DNA of 64,000 nucleotides, taken from NCBI RefSeq assembly GCF_963855985.1, contig NC_087109.1, positions 6,406,001 through 6,470,000 on the forward strand, written 5' to 3'. The stretch comes from Ostrinia nubilalis (lineage: Eukaryota; Arthropoda; Insecta; Lepidoptera; Crambidae). Under the pieces are notes generated by a model, which saw nothing but the letters and a program-made list of their open reading frames with translations, made no database searches and had not been told where the DNA came from. Made by a program: the position numbers and the translations under genes. Positions 49,601 through 62,770 of this stretch are shown piece by piece (the stretch's first letter is position 1; each line of letters starts with the position of its first letter).

Positions 49601-52600
49601 TAAGGTCTTTGAAACACGCCTACCTGCCGTCCCTCTATTGCACGCATCGTTCGCGTATTGTCTCCTGCACATGTCTAGTCTGAAAGTTTACGGAAATAAA
49701 TTCATCTCAATCATTAATCAAACAAAAACCCTGTCAGGTCATTCCGATACTACACACACGTCTATAACATTTACTGAAATGATACAAACGGTGCCTGACC
49801 TCGCAGAACGTATTGGGTGATGCAAAACAAAATATTCAGCGCCATTACCAAAATCCTTTACCTCGTACATTAAAATATGAAGCCAAATTAATATCACTGG
49901 CAAGCTTCGGTTAATGCGGAGCTGATACCACTCGCAATCCTATGAAGGTTTGTTTTAAAATCAATTTACCAGCGGTGCCTTTTGTACAGCGACCACCCTT
50001 GCGTCGACGGCACATGTCATACCTGTAGGTGAAATTAGTTTTGGTGTCTTCATTTTGCTTCGTCTACGAATCACTTTGCCAAGACTACGTAGATCTATGT
50101 TAATGCATTAAGAAAACAGTATAAAACTTATTTCAATTATAATTAAGGAGATGAGTCTAAAACTGGATGCCACAACACAACGTACGTCATGCCTCAGGCT
50201 TTATACAAAGCATGCGTAAACGATTGAACGTTATTCTAATTTATTTTTGCAATAATGGCGCTAAATTTTTAATATTATAAACTATACTTACCAGCTTACC
50301 TGAACTCCCCAGTAATTTGAAAAATTGAAAATGTAAACATAAATAATTTTGTACTGAAGGTAGGTAATAAATACTAGAAACAGGTTACTTAGTCATCATA
50401 TAATAAGTCACCTATTCATGGTCAGTAATTAATAATACTTTATGACTAGGAAATAATAAGTAACAGACTCAGAATATAAAATATTGAACAATATTGCACA
50501 TCCATGTCAAGTTTCAATCCAAGCAATATTTGGCAATGGGATGCAAATTAAAATTTTAAACTAGTAATCAATAAATCCACACGTCCTCATTCACAATAAT
50601 TAAATTATGAATTATGGTTGTGTTCATAATAATTATCTTAACGTATTTTTTTCAGCACTAACCAAAAGATCAATATCGCTTCAATGCAATATTTGAAAAT
50701 CAGTCGATAACCCCTTGCTAAAAAGCTTCACACTTGTTGAATACTAGTTTGGATTGATGTTTCCATACCAAACGCCCCGCAGACTACAGAATTTTAGTCG
50801 GCCGATAGTTTAGTCGGGCTGTTAATTAGTATGAACATGAAGTGCGCAAATTACACCGATTTTGTATCGATCAATTCTGCTCCGCATACAAATTGGAAGC
50901 CGATCAAACTATAGGCCACTGACCGCCGACTAAAACTCTGTAGTCTGGGGTGTCTAAAGCCAGGTCGAGACGGGTGTAAAGTGTAATGTAATCCACCGTG
51001 TAATGTAACACGAATTCTACGTGTAGACGGCACTGCGAGCATTACATCATGATAGAGTGCTGCCCATACTATTTCCATTACATTACACGATACATTCCAT
51101 TACGCGTTACACTCGTCTGGACCCGGCTTTAAACAAGTGTTCGACGAGCGTGTAGCTTTTATTGCAGAGTTAGGCCACGACAGGGCCTAAACTGCTCCTC
51201 AGCTGTCTGAATTTTCGAATAATGAATGCCTATCCAAAACAAATAGAACAGTACTCACTTGGTGATTGCAACAGCAATGTCGTACACGGGCAGCCGTCGC
51301 TCCCGGAATAGATACTTGCCCATGTCAGTGAGCGCAGCAGCCGAGTCTATGGCATCGCGGCCGACGCGGTTCTTCTCGAGGTAGGGCGTTGCGTCTCTTC
51401 CCTGGAAAATACAGACGATAACGATAATACAACTTAGAAAAAGTAATAAAACGATTAAAGCCGGCTCCACCACGTGTTTTGCCATACACAATCAATAAAA
51501 CCATGTCAACACTTTGTGTAGGCAATTTTTTTTAAATGTTGATATGTTTTTGTTGATTGTATAGGGTAAAAAACGCGCTGGAGACCCGGCCTAAAACTAG
51601 ACACCAACCAATGACATGTTTTTGTGGTCCAGCTCTACCTAGGTCGCTTTTAATCAAGACGAGTTAGGTAGGGACTATTCAACTGCATTAAAACAAAATA
51701 TTGTCATAAAATGCGACACCTAAATCACTCCATTTACCTACTTAATAGAAATGTCATACGAAAAATATTACCATGTTTAACGATGTTAATGAAGATAAGC
51801 CTCCGACGTTGCTGGATCACGTGGCCGAAAAACTAGTTTAACAGTGATTCAGATATTTGTTAAGTTAGATAACTTTCCTAGCCTTGAACAAATAAATTGA
51901 TCGTTTTATTTTGCAAGATAGCAACCAAACTAGTTCTTGTGTTTTGTTTTCTCTGTATTCACGTGTTAATACACAAATTTAAACCAATCAAATACTCGCT
52001 GTAAATCTAATTATGAATGCAGGTGTTCTAATTTATACAAATCGTTATGTGTTCGTACCAGATGTAAATTCAATTCTGGAAATCTTTTTCCTATTCGTTT
52101 ACGAGTTTTTAATGGAAGTAATGAATTTTTATTGTAGGTAGGTACAGTCTCAAAGCTTACTTTTTATTCTATGGTTAGTACAAGTTGTGCCTTTTTAATC
52201 AAATGAGATAATAATTACTTTGTTTAAAAATGAAAAATAAGCTTTTTGAGGAAATTATTTCCGTATAAATATTAATCAAAACCGAATTACTTATATGGAG
52301 TAAAATTATCGATTGTAGAATTCCAAATCGAATAAATGAAAAAATATTCCTTTGCCACTAAAAAGTAAAAATTGTCTATGGCGATCGCGCATGCGTGCAC
52401 TAGGCGGGGCGCCAATTTGTAAACATTGTTTGCGTGGGTGTGAGTGAGTTTTAATCGAATTTTTAAATTACAATGGCCAGTGAGGCTATTTTGAAGTATT
52501 TAGTGGACACAAATCGTCCTTATTCGTGTGCAGACGTGACTGTGAACCTGCGGGGAGCCTACACGAAGACTGTCGTGCAAAAGAATCTAGATGCTTTGGC

Positions 52601-55600
52601 GGAAAGCGGTAAAATAAAATGCAAATTGTACGGCAAGCAGAAAGTTTACGCGGCGATACAACTGGACAATCAGGAAGCCGAGAACGATGTTGAAGGCCAG
52701 TACTTTGATATTATAAGCCTCAGAGCCTGTTTTGTTTTAACAGTTCTATTGATTTTATTGACAATGACTTGGTATAAAAACTATTTTTACCTATCTGTGT
52801 GCAATTTTGACTACGATGATTTTTCGAGATCCGCTCGTTGTTGACTAGCAAATTATTTATTCAATCGAATTAGTAATGTGTAGTTATTAGCATAATCTAT
52901 TAATCAGTTAGCAGTCGGTGATATTTCTGGTGGTTAATTTTATCGTTTGACGACTAATATGTAATTTATTTGTGGTTTGCGTTTCGGACGGTGAAATCCG
53001 CTGTCAGAGGTTTGATTCTCGACATAGATGACTGTTTAAGTGATAAACAACTATAGATCTAGCACTTAACTCAGTGCCTGAGGTAAGGGAGGGGTGACAT
53101 TGACTTATTATGACGTGACAGAGCATACTAATCTGAAGCAAAAGACAATGCCGGAAATTGGCGTCTTTTTTTTTCGCGCGGCCATCGACCAAACCTTGTT
53201 TTTTGATCACAAAATAGTGTAATAAACCAAACTTAGTACGGCATGTATACCTCTAAACTCAGTCTGAACTGAGTTACGAGCATTAGAAGTTTGATGATTT
53301 TGCATACTAGATTCGCTTTTTGCACACAAGTTTTGTATGAAATTGCAACAAAATAGTGACATTGTATGTGTAAACAAACAATACCATCCATTAAAGGCTC
53401 CAGACATCAATATGAAGTAGAATCAGCGCAATAAAAAAATAGCGCAATATTTTGATGCAATTTCTTACAAAACTTGCGCGCAAAAAGCAAATCTAGTATG
53501 TAAAATCATCAAACTTCTAATGCTCGTAACTCAGTTCAGACTGAGTTTAGAGGTATACATGCCGTACTAAGTTTGGTTTATAACACTATTTTGTAATCAA
53601 AAAACAAAGTTTGGTCATGGCCGCGCGAAAAAAAAAGACGCCACCTTCCATACAAAATCTGGCATTGCCATTTTAAGAACGTCCCAAAAACATCCTTAGG
53701 TGCCGCTCCTATACCTCAGGCACTGACTGAGTTAAGCGCTAGACCTATACATAGATATTTATTGTTATAATTATCCAAATGGATAAAAACTCTCTTCTGA
53801 CTCTTTCTTATAATTTCATTAATTTATTACAGACTACGACGCCCTATTCAAAACCCTGACCGAAACCCTAGCGGAGAAGTCGAACGGTCTAAAAGCGGCC
53901 GAAACTACCCTCAAAACCCTCACATCCGCACCCACCACTTCTTCGGCCAAAAGCCAGATAGCCGAGGCCAGGACCCGAATGGAGAGTATTGAGGCCAAAC
54001 TGGGTACCCTGAGGAACTCCACGGAGGTCCTAAGCGCTGATGAAAAGGCTACTATTATGAACGCACATGATACTATGTTGAGGGAGTACAGGTAAATGCA
54101 TATAATTATGTTAGGGAAGGCTACAGTCAGCGTCAAATAGTTCATGACACCCAAAGATGGCCAAAAAGTTGACAACCTTATTCCAATTGTAACAAAGATG
54201 TGAAACTTTTTGGCTACTTTGGGTGTCCCGAACTATTTGGGACTGTACTAAAAATTTAAGTTAAAATTATTCCCATGACAAGAGATTGAAAATAATATTT
54301 TATGTTTCGTATTACAGAAAACGCAAAAGGATCTGCTCAGATATTTTGGAAGCAATTCTAGAAGGATACCCGAAAACCAAGAAAACTTTGCTCGATGAAC
54401 TTTGCATAGAGACAGACGAAATGGTCGATTTTAAACTTATGTCTAATTAACTTCATATTTAACTGAAGCTTGTAAAAATTAAATAATGAAAAAAAAAAAG
54501 ATTTTTTAATTTATAATTCTTATTGTTTTATTTTCCTTGTTCGAATTCTAAACATGTAGGTATAGTCAGCGTAAGTAGGCGTATTTCGCCTTTTGTACCA
54601 ACTATTTATGGCATTAAAGAATAATTAAATAAACATTTCCTTTGAATCTTTGGTCTATTGCCGCCCAATTTTATCACAATCTATAGTGAGAACTGCGCAT
54701 TCGCATTGATCTGAGATCTGAGATCACAAATTGTCATATTGTCACGCGCTATTAATGTGAGTATACCTTTATACCAATTACACACACGATTGGCATCATA
54801 ATAAACAAGCTTGCCTTGCTATAAATATTTAATTACACTGTTTGCTGAGCGCGTTGCGTGCTACCGGAATAATGTTCCGAGTTTTTTGTCTGTTGCAAAA
54901 CAAATTGTGCAGTGCGATAGGAAATGCAAATTGTTCTTGAAAACCATTGGAATATTAATTAAATAATCATTTTATACTGAGTAACAAAGATAGTTTTAAC
55001 CAATTTTTGCTCGTTCAAATTTTTATGCGAGGCACTTAAAACCTCGTAAAAATAAAACGTCAAAAGGTTGCCCATACACGTTTCTCGTTTAAGACACCAA
55101 CAAAATACCCTATGATTGGTTTCGTAGCTATCTTTCAGACCGTTCGCAATGCATCCGGGTTGGCACGAATTTTAGTGATTATCTCTCGATAGAATTCGGC
55201 GTTCCTCAAGGAAGCATCTTAGGACCAAACCTGTTTATAATTTACATGAGTGACCTTCTGGATCTTCCTCTAGACGGAGCTGACATTATTTGTTACGCCG
55301 ACGACACAGTCATTCTCTTCCAAGGTCCGTCTTGGAAAGAAGTACACAAAACAGCAGAGGAAGGCATGACATTAGTTACAGACTGGCTTTGCAAAAACTT
55401 ATTAACTCTCAACGTCACCAAAACCAATTATATTGCATTCTCCAAAACAATCGCGTCTAAACCTCCAGAAACAATAGCAATAAAATTGCACACTTGTAAT
55501 ACAGCTCCACAGATAGTACCTTCCGTTTGTAATTGCACACTAATAAAAAGGTCCGACAGCATGAAATATCTCGGTGTCTTAATTGACGAAAGCTTGTCGT

Positions 55601-57899
55601 ACAAAAACATATTGCTAGCTTGTCAACTCGAATACGGAAATGCCTCTTTATAATGAAAACTCTACGACACTCAGCACCAAGAAAAATCATATTCCTTGTC
55701 TACAAGTCTCTATGTCAATCTCTGATGATATACTGCATTAGAGCCTGGGGAGGAGCTGCAAAAACTGTTATGATCGAACTCGAAAGAGCCCAACGTGCAG
55801 TACTAAGAGTAATGCTGCATAAGCCTTTTAGATACCGAACCGACCAGCTGTATAAAGAATGTAAAGTCCTCCGAATTCGTCAACTATATATCCTGCGCAC
55901 TGCAACATCCATGCACAGCACAACCTTGAACTCTGACAAGTATGAAATCCTCAACAAACAACGAGTTTTTAAAGTTCCAACCCCCACCATCCATACTTCT
56001 TTTGTAAAACGCCAACCACTGTTCCTCTTTCCCCACATCTATAACACCATTTGCCACCAAGTAGATATCAGAAACACAGTAACAAGCAAAGCTAAACGGT
56101 TAATAGAATCCTGGCTTTTAGATTTGGACTATGATCAAACAGAAGAAATCATAAACGCGTCATACTAACTAATAATCTAACACACATTATTCATACACAC
56201 ACACACACACAGACACACACACACACATACACACACACACGTTCGTTCGTTATTCTTACTACCATGTTGTATTTTATAATTATAATTAAATAATAATACA
56301 ATTTCTATCCTATTGTTAGTAGGGTTTCTGAAACCAAAGTTATGTTATGTTATTATTACTATTTTAACTAGATTTATAATAACTATATTTAACACATTAA
56401 AAGCCTATAACTAGTTCTAACACGTCCGTCCTATCAGACCGATGTCAATACAAAGGTAATTGTTTGAATTGGCCGCTGCGATACAAGCTTTCTAGCTTAG
56501 TGCAGAGACCGCCAGAATAAACTGTACATGTGACATCTTTGAGAAATAAATACTTTTTTACTTTTTTTACTTTTTTTAAATGGTAATGTAGGCAACAGAA
56601 GAACTGACCGCGTTTTCTTATTTTTTCTTGTGATAATGTTGACAAACTACATCTTGCTCTACATGGGATTTACAGAGTCCCCATAATAGGGAGATATTAT
56701 GTTTTATAGAGAAGCTCTTTTACTGCATCTCAATAGATGGACAGTCATGATTACTTACTTAGACCAAAGAAAGAAGCGAGCTTTATCTGGATTCTAAACC
56801 ACAAAAGAGCTGGCTATTACCTCCAACTACCGAAACACAACAATGCTCTTCTCTATAAGCACTTGTAGTACTTATTATGGCGCAAGCACACTATGCGGGA
56901 AATTGACCGAGATAAAGTGCGAGCCCGCACACCGAAGTATGGGCTACGCACGGCGAAACTAACCAAAGTGCATGTTTACACTATACATCTCGATCTAGTG
57001 TACTTGTGCCATTATTATAGGAATAGCCAGGAGTTATGACTTACCCTGGATATAATAATCCCAGCGATGGATATCCTTATCCTGGGCCCTTTCAACAGTT
57101 TGTACCGGAGGTCGACGCCGTTCCAGAACGACACGAAGTAGCGCTTGATTTGCACGTTGTCGCCTCCGTGTAATCTGGGGAGCACAGAAGATGCATTGTT
57201 TACTTACAGAAGTAAGTTACTGACCTAGTTTATCTTTTAGAAGAACTTCCAGAGAGAGAGAGATAATGTTATGATCTAGAAGAGAGAGAGAGAGAATTTG
57301 AAAGTCTTTTAGCTATGTAATTTAACCAAATAGAGAGCAAGTGATGTCAAGTCACTAGGTTCATCAGATTTGCGACGCTGTAAGTTATTTATGTAATGTA
57401 GAGCTGATTAAAAACTAAGTACTTACAGTAAGATGGAATAACAATAGAAATTATAAATTTTATGAATTATTTTTTGGATTTATTTCAACATTAAATTAAT
57501 CTCAACATGCGCGCGAGAAGTCAGCGGAAGCGCAGGGCTGAAACCGCACGGCTATCGGCCAGCAGTAGCCATAGTAAAATATTTGCTTATTTATTTGTGT
57601 CTATATGGCTCAGAGTAGGTAAAGTTTCATAATTTTATTTACCTACACATTTTTTACTTAGATCGGCGGACCGAAGATTCAGTGAAGAAGGTCGCTGGCC
57701 TTTGACCAGGAGTTGACAACATTTTGTTGAAACGAAAACATGAAGTAATATGATGACACTAACCTGTACCCATCATAATCGACAATGACCAGGATCTCCG
57801 GGTAGATCACATACGGGGCGTCCCGTTTCCGCCGCGAGTGGCTTTCGGTGGATCGTTTCCTCCTGAACCGCTTGCCCAGGTGGTCTGGCTCCATGAATG
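43613..57899 (-). CDS. secreted reprolysin metalloprotease, ADAMTS-like (M12B), 3' ten exons
   Basis: Ten minus-strand exons join in phase: 57764-57899, 57045-57174, 51259-51401, 49970-50022, 47556-47682, 47004-47168, 46446-46562, 45791-45905, 44996-45111 and 43613-44123. The first has furin-like sites (FRRKR, SRRKR) ending the prodomain, then the metalloprotease start (PEILVIVDYDGY). The zinc site HEVGHLLGAVHD is split between 47556 and 47168 and fits HExxHxxGxxHD; the Met-turn is FIMS. A disintegrin-like/Cys-rich part follows (LPGRLLTLDAQC, FCFDSASGYCVAY, SPCGDGQ, YCINGRC). The last exon is a Thr/Ser-rich tail (TTTTTTTTTT, KSTPKSE) with no thrombospondin repeats, unlike classic ADAMTS. Signal peptide and most of the prodomain lie outside the window or unrecognised. 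Role by family: extracellular matrix cleavage. Confidence 0.88.
48188..48410. mobile_element. palindromic MITE in the ADAMTS-like intron
   Basis: Inverted arms share ttgaaatttc, attttagta, ttgtacaa and gcaacgcgactgc with their complements. The ORFs in it are artefacts. Confidence 0.55.
48410..49960. other. ADAMTS-like intron, no gene recognised
   Basis: AT-rich intronic sequence. Short ORFs at 48690-48902 and 49490-49820 have no family features or splice context. Confidence 0.35.
50775..51133. mobile_element. two adjacent palindromic MITEs
   Basis: The first, about 50775-50955, has arms ccccgcagactacagaattttagtcg and the inverse ending ctgtagtctgggg. The second, about 50960-51133, has aaagccaggtcgagacgggtg and the inverse ending cacccggctttaa-like, with repeated tgtaatgtaa inside. 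They lie almost end to end in an ADAMTS-like intron. Confidence 0.6.
52473..54450 (+). CDS. PSMC3IP: homologous-pairing protein 2 (HOP2, PSMC3IP)
   Basis: HOP2 with MND1 stimulates DMC1/RAD51 strand invasion in meiosis. Exon 1 (52473-52695) encodes the winged-helix DNA-binding domain: ILKYLVDTNRPYS, LAESGKIKCKLYGKQKVY. Exon 2 (53833-54091) is coiled coil (LTETLAEKSNGLKAAETTLK). Exon 3 (54318-54450, TAA) holds the conserved end (RKRKRICSDILEAILEGYPK, ETDEMVDF). Exon 2 to 3 is a GT-AG join in phase 2. Exon 1 to 2 needs a phase-1 donor; the best fit is GAAG/GCCAGT at 52695, a GC-AG intron, since no suitable GT gives the right phase. A missed small exon is the alternative. The whole gene lies in an ADAMTS-like intron on the opposite strand. 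Intron 1 holds a foldback element. Confidence 0.9.
53050..53752. mobile_element. long foldback MITE in HOP2 intron 1
   Basis: Two long inverted arms meet near 53405. Outer ends share tctagc(a/g)cttaactcag and gtgcctgaggta with their complements; inner arms share gccgg-, cgcgcggcc, aactcagt(c/t)tgaactgagtt and caaaatagtg. A second copy of the inner part lies at 61662-62205. No transposase. Confidence 0.75.
54120..54248. repeat. short hairpin MITE in HOP2 intron 2
   Basis: Arms cagtcagcgtcaaatagttc...gacacccaaag and the inverse ctttgggtgtcccgaactatttgggactg pair with a few mismatches. Confidence 0.6.
55075..56580 (+). mobile_element. 5'-truncated non-LTR retrotransposon (reverse transcriptase remnant)
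   Basis: It encodes the C-terminal half of a LINE reverse transcriptase: GVPQGSILGPNLF, YADDTVIL, MKYLGVLID, then LRHSAPRK and CQSLMIYCIRAWGG. A frameshift near 55615-55625 moves the frame between ORF pieces 55246-55653 and 55620-56168, so it is inactive. A (CA)n tract (56195-56240) and a T/A-rich end with AATAAA near 56545 follow. Jockey/R1-like clade by its look. It lies in the ADAMTS-like intron downstream of HOP2. Confidence 0.8.
56878..57018. repeat. small MITE (ggcgcaagcacacta termini)
   Basis: It starts ggcgcaagcacacta and ends tagtgtacttgtgcc, roughly inverse, and is GC-richer than its surroundings. It lies just downstream of the 57045-57174 ADAMTS-like exon. Confidence 0.5.
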
Positions 57900-57984
57900 C
57901 TGTGGAGAAATGAAGTGGATGTTAATTTAATCCATTTATTACTTAGATACACAGTACATAAAACAGTACGAGTACGCTGCTGGG

Positions 57985-58142
57985 GCAGAAAACTTCTCGA
58001 GTGGCGACCACGGCCCGTAAGACTTAGTTGGCGATCTGGTGAAGGTTGCGGGAAGTACCTGGATGCGGGCAGTGCATTACCGGTCGTTATGGAAATCCTT
58101 GGGGGAGGCCTTTGTCCAGCAGTGGACATTATTTGGCTGAAA
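57985..58142 (+). mobile_element. RTE LINE tail fragment
   Basis: Plus-strand remnant of the RTE C-terminus (LEWRPRP, then GGGLCPAV and a stop after IIWLK). It lies just upstream of the first recognised ADAMTS-like exon. Confidence 0.65.
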
Positions 58143-59632
58143 TGACGTTGACGACAATAGGCACTAGAAACGTATGTCCACTGCGTTTGCCTAAGTATCT
58201 ATTACGAAAATTATGTCTTTTACGTAAAAAAAAGTCATTTCCCACTTAAGTACAATAATTCGATAAAAATATGTTTGGATGTGTGAAAAACAGTTTCAGG
58301 CGTCTTAAGGCAGTCTCCTACACACTGTATTTTTTTATGCTAGACAAGGCAGGTATTTGACCGCAATCGCACCTGGTGTTAAGTGAGATGCAGTGGCGGA
58401 TTAACGTATAAGCACTACAAGCACGTGCTTGGGGCCCCTGTTCTCCAGGGGCCTCCATCCTCTTCTGGCGCGCCAGCAGAGGATGGAGATTGGAGGCGTT
58501 TCATTTCATACCTACATTTTATCGAGATTTAGCCTATGTTACTTGTAAGTAATGTAGCTTTCAAATGGTGAAAGAATTTTTAAAAACGGTCCAGTAGTTT
58601 TTGAGCCGATTCATTACAACCAAACAAACAAAGTTTTCCTCTTTATAATATTATAGTGTAGATATAGTAAAGTGCGTTTTCCCAAATATACAAGTGGCGT
58701 TTAAAGAAAGAAAGAAAGAAAAATTTATTACGATGAACATCACTTATATATGACAGAGAAAAAGACAGAAATGGCACATAAATATTACAAGGAAATAAAA
58801 AGTGAACTGAGCAGTGAGCAGTGCTATCCTGTCGCAACAGCGATGCCCATCGCAATCGGATTCCACTCAGCATATGTCGTGGCCCACGGTGGGGAAGGCC
58901 ACGACGCTGGTTTTCAGTGGGCCCCATGCCGAGTGGAAGTCACGGACACTAACCTAAACTGCATATCAACAAGGCCGTTTAAATCCTACTAATATTATAT
59001 ATTATATATTATATTATAAATATTATAAATGCGAAAGTTTGGATGTCATGATGTCTGGATGTTTGGATGTCTGGATGTCTGGATGTTTGTTACTCTTTCA
59101 CGCAAAAACTACTGAACGGCTTTTTTTGAAACTTTACAGTATTACTGTTTATAACCCAGATTAACATATAGGCTATAATTTATGACGATCTGTGACATAC
59201 TAAATTTCACGCGGGCAAAAGCTAGTATAAATATATAACAATAATAATAATGTGCAAACATTTGTTGAATAAACATAATTATAGTAAATTAATCCTTCAA
59301 GGCCGCGAATCTAGACACAATAGATAATCAATTGTTATGACATTAATTAATGCCGTCTGGGACTCAAGCGGTTAAAGATGCTACATAGTAAAATAATCTT
59401 CTTTTCAGCCAAATGACGTCCACTGCTGGACAAAGGCCTCCCCCAAGGTTTTCCACAATGAACGGTCCTGCGCTGCCCGCATCCAGGCTCTTCCCGCGAC
59501 CTTTACCAGATCGTCGGTCCACCTAGTAGGAGGCCTGCCCACGCTACGTCTTCCAGCCCGTGGGCAAATATATTTATTTTATTTGCGAAATAAAATAATA
59601 CCCGTATTAAAATAATAATAATTGTGTACCTA

Positions 59633-60621
59633 TACAGGGTGTCCCGTAATGCAACGTCAAGCCGGAACTGGGTGTTGAGGCAAGTTATGCTTTTTATCAG
59701 AAAAATATAAAAAACAATCTATGTGGCATTTTGTCAAAATAATAGGCATTTAAAAAAAAACAAGAAAATCTACTCCCGGTGACGGTCTTTTTACTCGTGT
59801 TGCCACAAATCTTCACTTTTTCCAAAATTTTTTTTTGTTAAGTAACCCTGAATAATGCTTCTCTAAATTGTTATCAAAATTACGAAACCAGCTGCTCCAG
59901 CTTGGATGAAAAAAATACATTATTCCCAAAAAAATTTTCAAAATAAAAATTTTGCCTAGTTTAAACTGACTGTACTGAAAAAAAATTGTACTACGCGAGT
60001 ATGGCAAGTGAAGTCATAATTTGGCGCATTTAGTAAGGATTCCAAAATGGTATAACACTTGGTAAATTCTTGCTGTAATTGTCGACAATTTTTGTTTTTT
60101 TGGAAATAATCCAGTTTTTAACTTTATCTACCTTGGTTAAAAAATATTATTCTAATGTGCCAAAAATTCAAGTTCAAAGTTCTGGCTTAAGTGAGGTGGA
60201 GAAGCCATTTTAAAAAGTATGAGCGGAACGGAGAGGGCCATCTTACCAAGCAGGAATGTTATGGATATCCGTAACCGATACTATCGGATATCCGAAATAA
60301 AAAAAATATCCATAACCGTAACCGAAACTGATTCAAAAGTTACGGATAGTTTCGGATAAAGGCGGAGTCTTAAGGGTACAATAAATTCCAAACAGAAGCA
60401 TTATTCAGGGTTACATAACAAAAAAAAATTTAGAAAAAGTGAAGATTTGTGGCAACACGAGTAAAAAGACCGTCACCGGGAGTAGATATTTTTGTTTTTT
60501 TTAAATGCCTATTATTTTGACAAAATGACACATAGATTTTTTTTTATATTTTTTTGATAACCAGCATAACTTGCCTCAACACCCAGTTCCGGCTTGACGT
60601 TGCATTACGGGACACCCTGTA
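59633..60621. mobile_element. MITE with ~215-bp inverted repeats (tacagggtgtcccg)
   Basis: The arms start tacagggtgtcccgtaatgc and are complementary over roughly 215 bp each (caagccggaactgggtgttg, gttgccacaaatcttcac). The centre has gatatccg-type repeats. Nested in the 58391-62762 hAT. Confidence 0.8.
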
Positions 60622-60627
60622 TGTGTA

Positions 60628-61306
60628 TATGTTACGGCTAAAGATAGGTGTGAACATAAACTTAAGATTAGCCGGCTAAACTTAAGTTTATCTTTGACGA
60701 GGTGTTAATGTTAGTTTCTTCTATCTTTAGCCGGCTAAACTTAAGTGTAACCGCAGGCCCTTGGCTAAAAATGTAGAAGGACTATTTTGACACGAAAACT
60801 TTATTAAAAAATAATCATTTTCATTACACATACTTTTATGTACCTATGTAGGTATTCAAAATTACAATTATTACAATAACAAAATATTAATTACTTAAAA
60901 CAATATCTAGGTACATACCTTATCATTAAAATAAAATAATAAGGAACCATTTGGTCATTACAGAATCTTCTGTAAGTAGGTATTTAAAATTACAAAATAA
61001 AACAAAATAAAACATGTTCAGTGTTAATTACTTAAAACAATAATATCTAGTCACAATTGTTAAATAATATGGAGCTATTCGTTGTATCCCTACCGCCTTC
61101 TCAAGCCCTCCGCCGGCCTGGCGCGCCCATCGAATACATTTTTAGCCTTTTCGTTTTGGCTAATGTGCACATTAGCCGGCTAAAGATGGAATATCACGAC
61201 GCAAACTAACATATTATCGAACTTTAGCTGCTTCTCGCAGATAAACTTAAGTTTAGCCGGCTAATCTTAAGTTTATGTTCACACATATCTTTAGCCGTAA
61301 CATATA
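60628..61306. mobile_element. MITE with tatgttacggctaaaga termini
   Basis: Inverted ends of about 75 bp contain cttaagattagccggctaaa. AT-rich centre, no ORF. It starts just after the preceding MITE. Confidence 0.75.
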
Positions 61307-61317
61307 TATTTATAAAT

Positions 61318-62335
61318 GTATATGTTACGGTCAAAGTGATAAATGTGAAAATTATGAATAATCGCCGGTTGTTATGAATAATTACCGCATGATTTGGTAA
61401 ATGTGATTAATATGAGGTCATTTATGTGTGTATAAAACTAAATAGGCGGCTTAGGGGTGGCCCAAGGGCCACCCCCGCAGCACCTTAACCTATTTTTCTC
61501 TTTAAATCAAAACATTATGTTATAGGCATCATGGAAAAGTAATATTATGCAAGAAACATTCCAAACTCATTATGCCAAATTATATTAATATATGATATCA
61601 AAACGTTCAAAAGTTTGGCTGTACACGAGCACGTACACAAGATGTTGTTCTCTTTTATGAAAAGACAATGCCGGAAATTGGCGTCTTTTTTTTTTCGCGC
61701 GGCCATCGACCAAATTTTGTTTTTTGATTACAAAATAGTGTTATAAATCAAACTTACTATGACATGTATACCTCTAAACTCAGTCTGAACTGAGTTACGA
61801 GCATTAGAAGTTTGATGATTTTCATACTAGATTTGTTTTTTGCGCGCAAAGTTTTGTAAGAAATTGCAACAAACTAGTGAGATTGTATGTGTAAACAAAC
61901 AATACCATCCATTAAAGGCTCCAGACATCAGTATGGAGCAGAATCAGCGCAATAAAAAAATAGCGCAATATTTTGTTGCAATTTCTTACAAAACTTGCGC
62001 ACAAAAAGCAAATCTAGTATGAAAATCATCAAACTTCTAATGCTCGTAACTCAGTTCAGACTGAGTTTAGAGGTTTACATGCCGTAGTAAGTTTGGTTTA
62101 TTACACTATTTTGTAATCAAAAAAAAAAGTTTGATCGATGGCCGCGCGAAAAAAAAGAAGACGCCACTTTCCATACAAAATCTGGCATTGCCATTTGTTA
62201 GAACTAAGGTTGAATTATTGAATAATCACTGTTAAATGTGATTAATTTATCACTTTTACCGCGACTGTCGGTAATTATTCATAATAACCGGTTATTATTA
62301 ATAATTTTCAATTTATCACATTAACCGTAACATAT
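61318..62335. mobile_element. MITE with tatgttacggtcaaag termini, carrying another foldback
   Basis: The ends tatgttacggtcaaagtgat... and the inverse ending ccgtaacatata are inverted repeats with ggttgttatgaataatta-type subterminal motifs. 61662-62205 inside it is a copy of the HOP2-intron foldback family (53050-53752). Confidence 0.75.
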
Positions 62336-62770
62336 ACATATATTAAAATAAACATGCGATGTGAAAAAAGAAGAGAAACATAAGAAGTGTGCTAGTGTAA
62401 GACTAATATCATTGTGGTTGCGTTTAGAATCTTTCACAGCTTAATGATTACTAACTGCTTTGCTGAACGATCCTTCTCACAACTAAAAAGGTGAAAAAAC
62501 CCGCAAAGAACAAAAATCCGTCCAGACAAGCTTAATTATTTAGCATTAATGTGTATTGAGGCAGACATACTTCGTTTGCTCTGATTAAGGCAAGGAAAAT
62601 AATGTTTTAAGTTTTACATTTTACCTACTACACTTTCTATTTTGATGAACTTTCATTTTATACTTTATACCTTCCATTCCATTCCTTCCATTTCCATTTA
62701 AGCAATAGAGGGCCTACACAGGCTCTGTGCTTAAGGCCTCGGATACTCTTAATCCGCCACTGGTGAGATG

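Larger units (their letters stand above)
58391..62762 (+). mobile_element. decayed hAT transposon with many nested insertions
   Basis: The termini are CAGTGGCGGATTAA and its inverse TTAATCCGCCACTG, flanked by an 8-bp direct repeat GTGAGATG (58383-58390 and 62763-62770). Near the right end (about 62435-62585, +) lies a remnant of the hAT C-terminal dimerisation domain (FAERSFSQLKR, and ALMCIEADILRL after a shift). Inside are other repeats: 58535-58665 and 59025-59235 (lepidopteran repeats), 59403-59570 (RTE tail), and the MITEs at 59633-62335. The insertion interrupts an older repeat whose halves flank it (gcacctggtgttaa / gtctaggatggtac). Confidence 0.85.
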
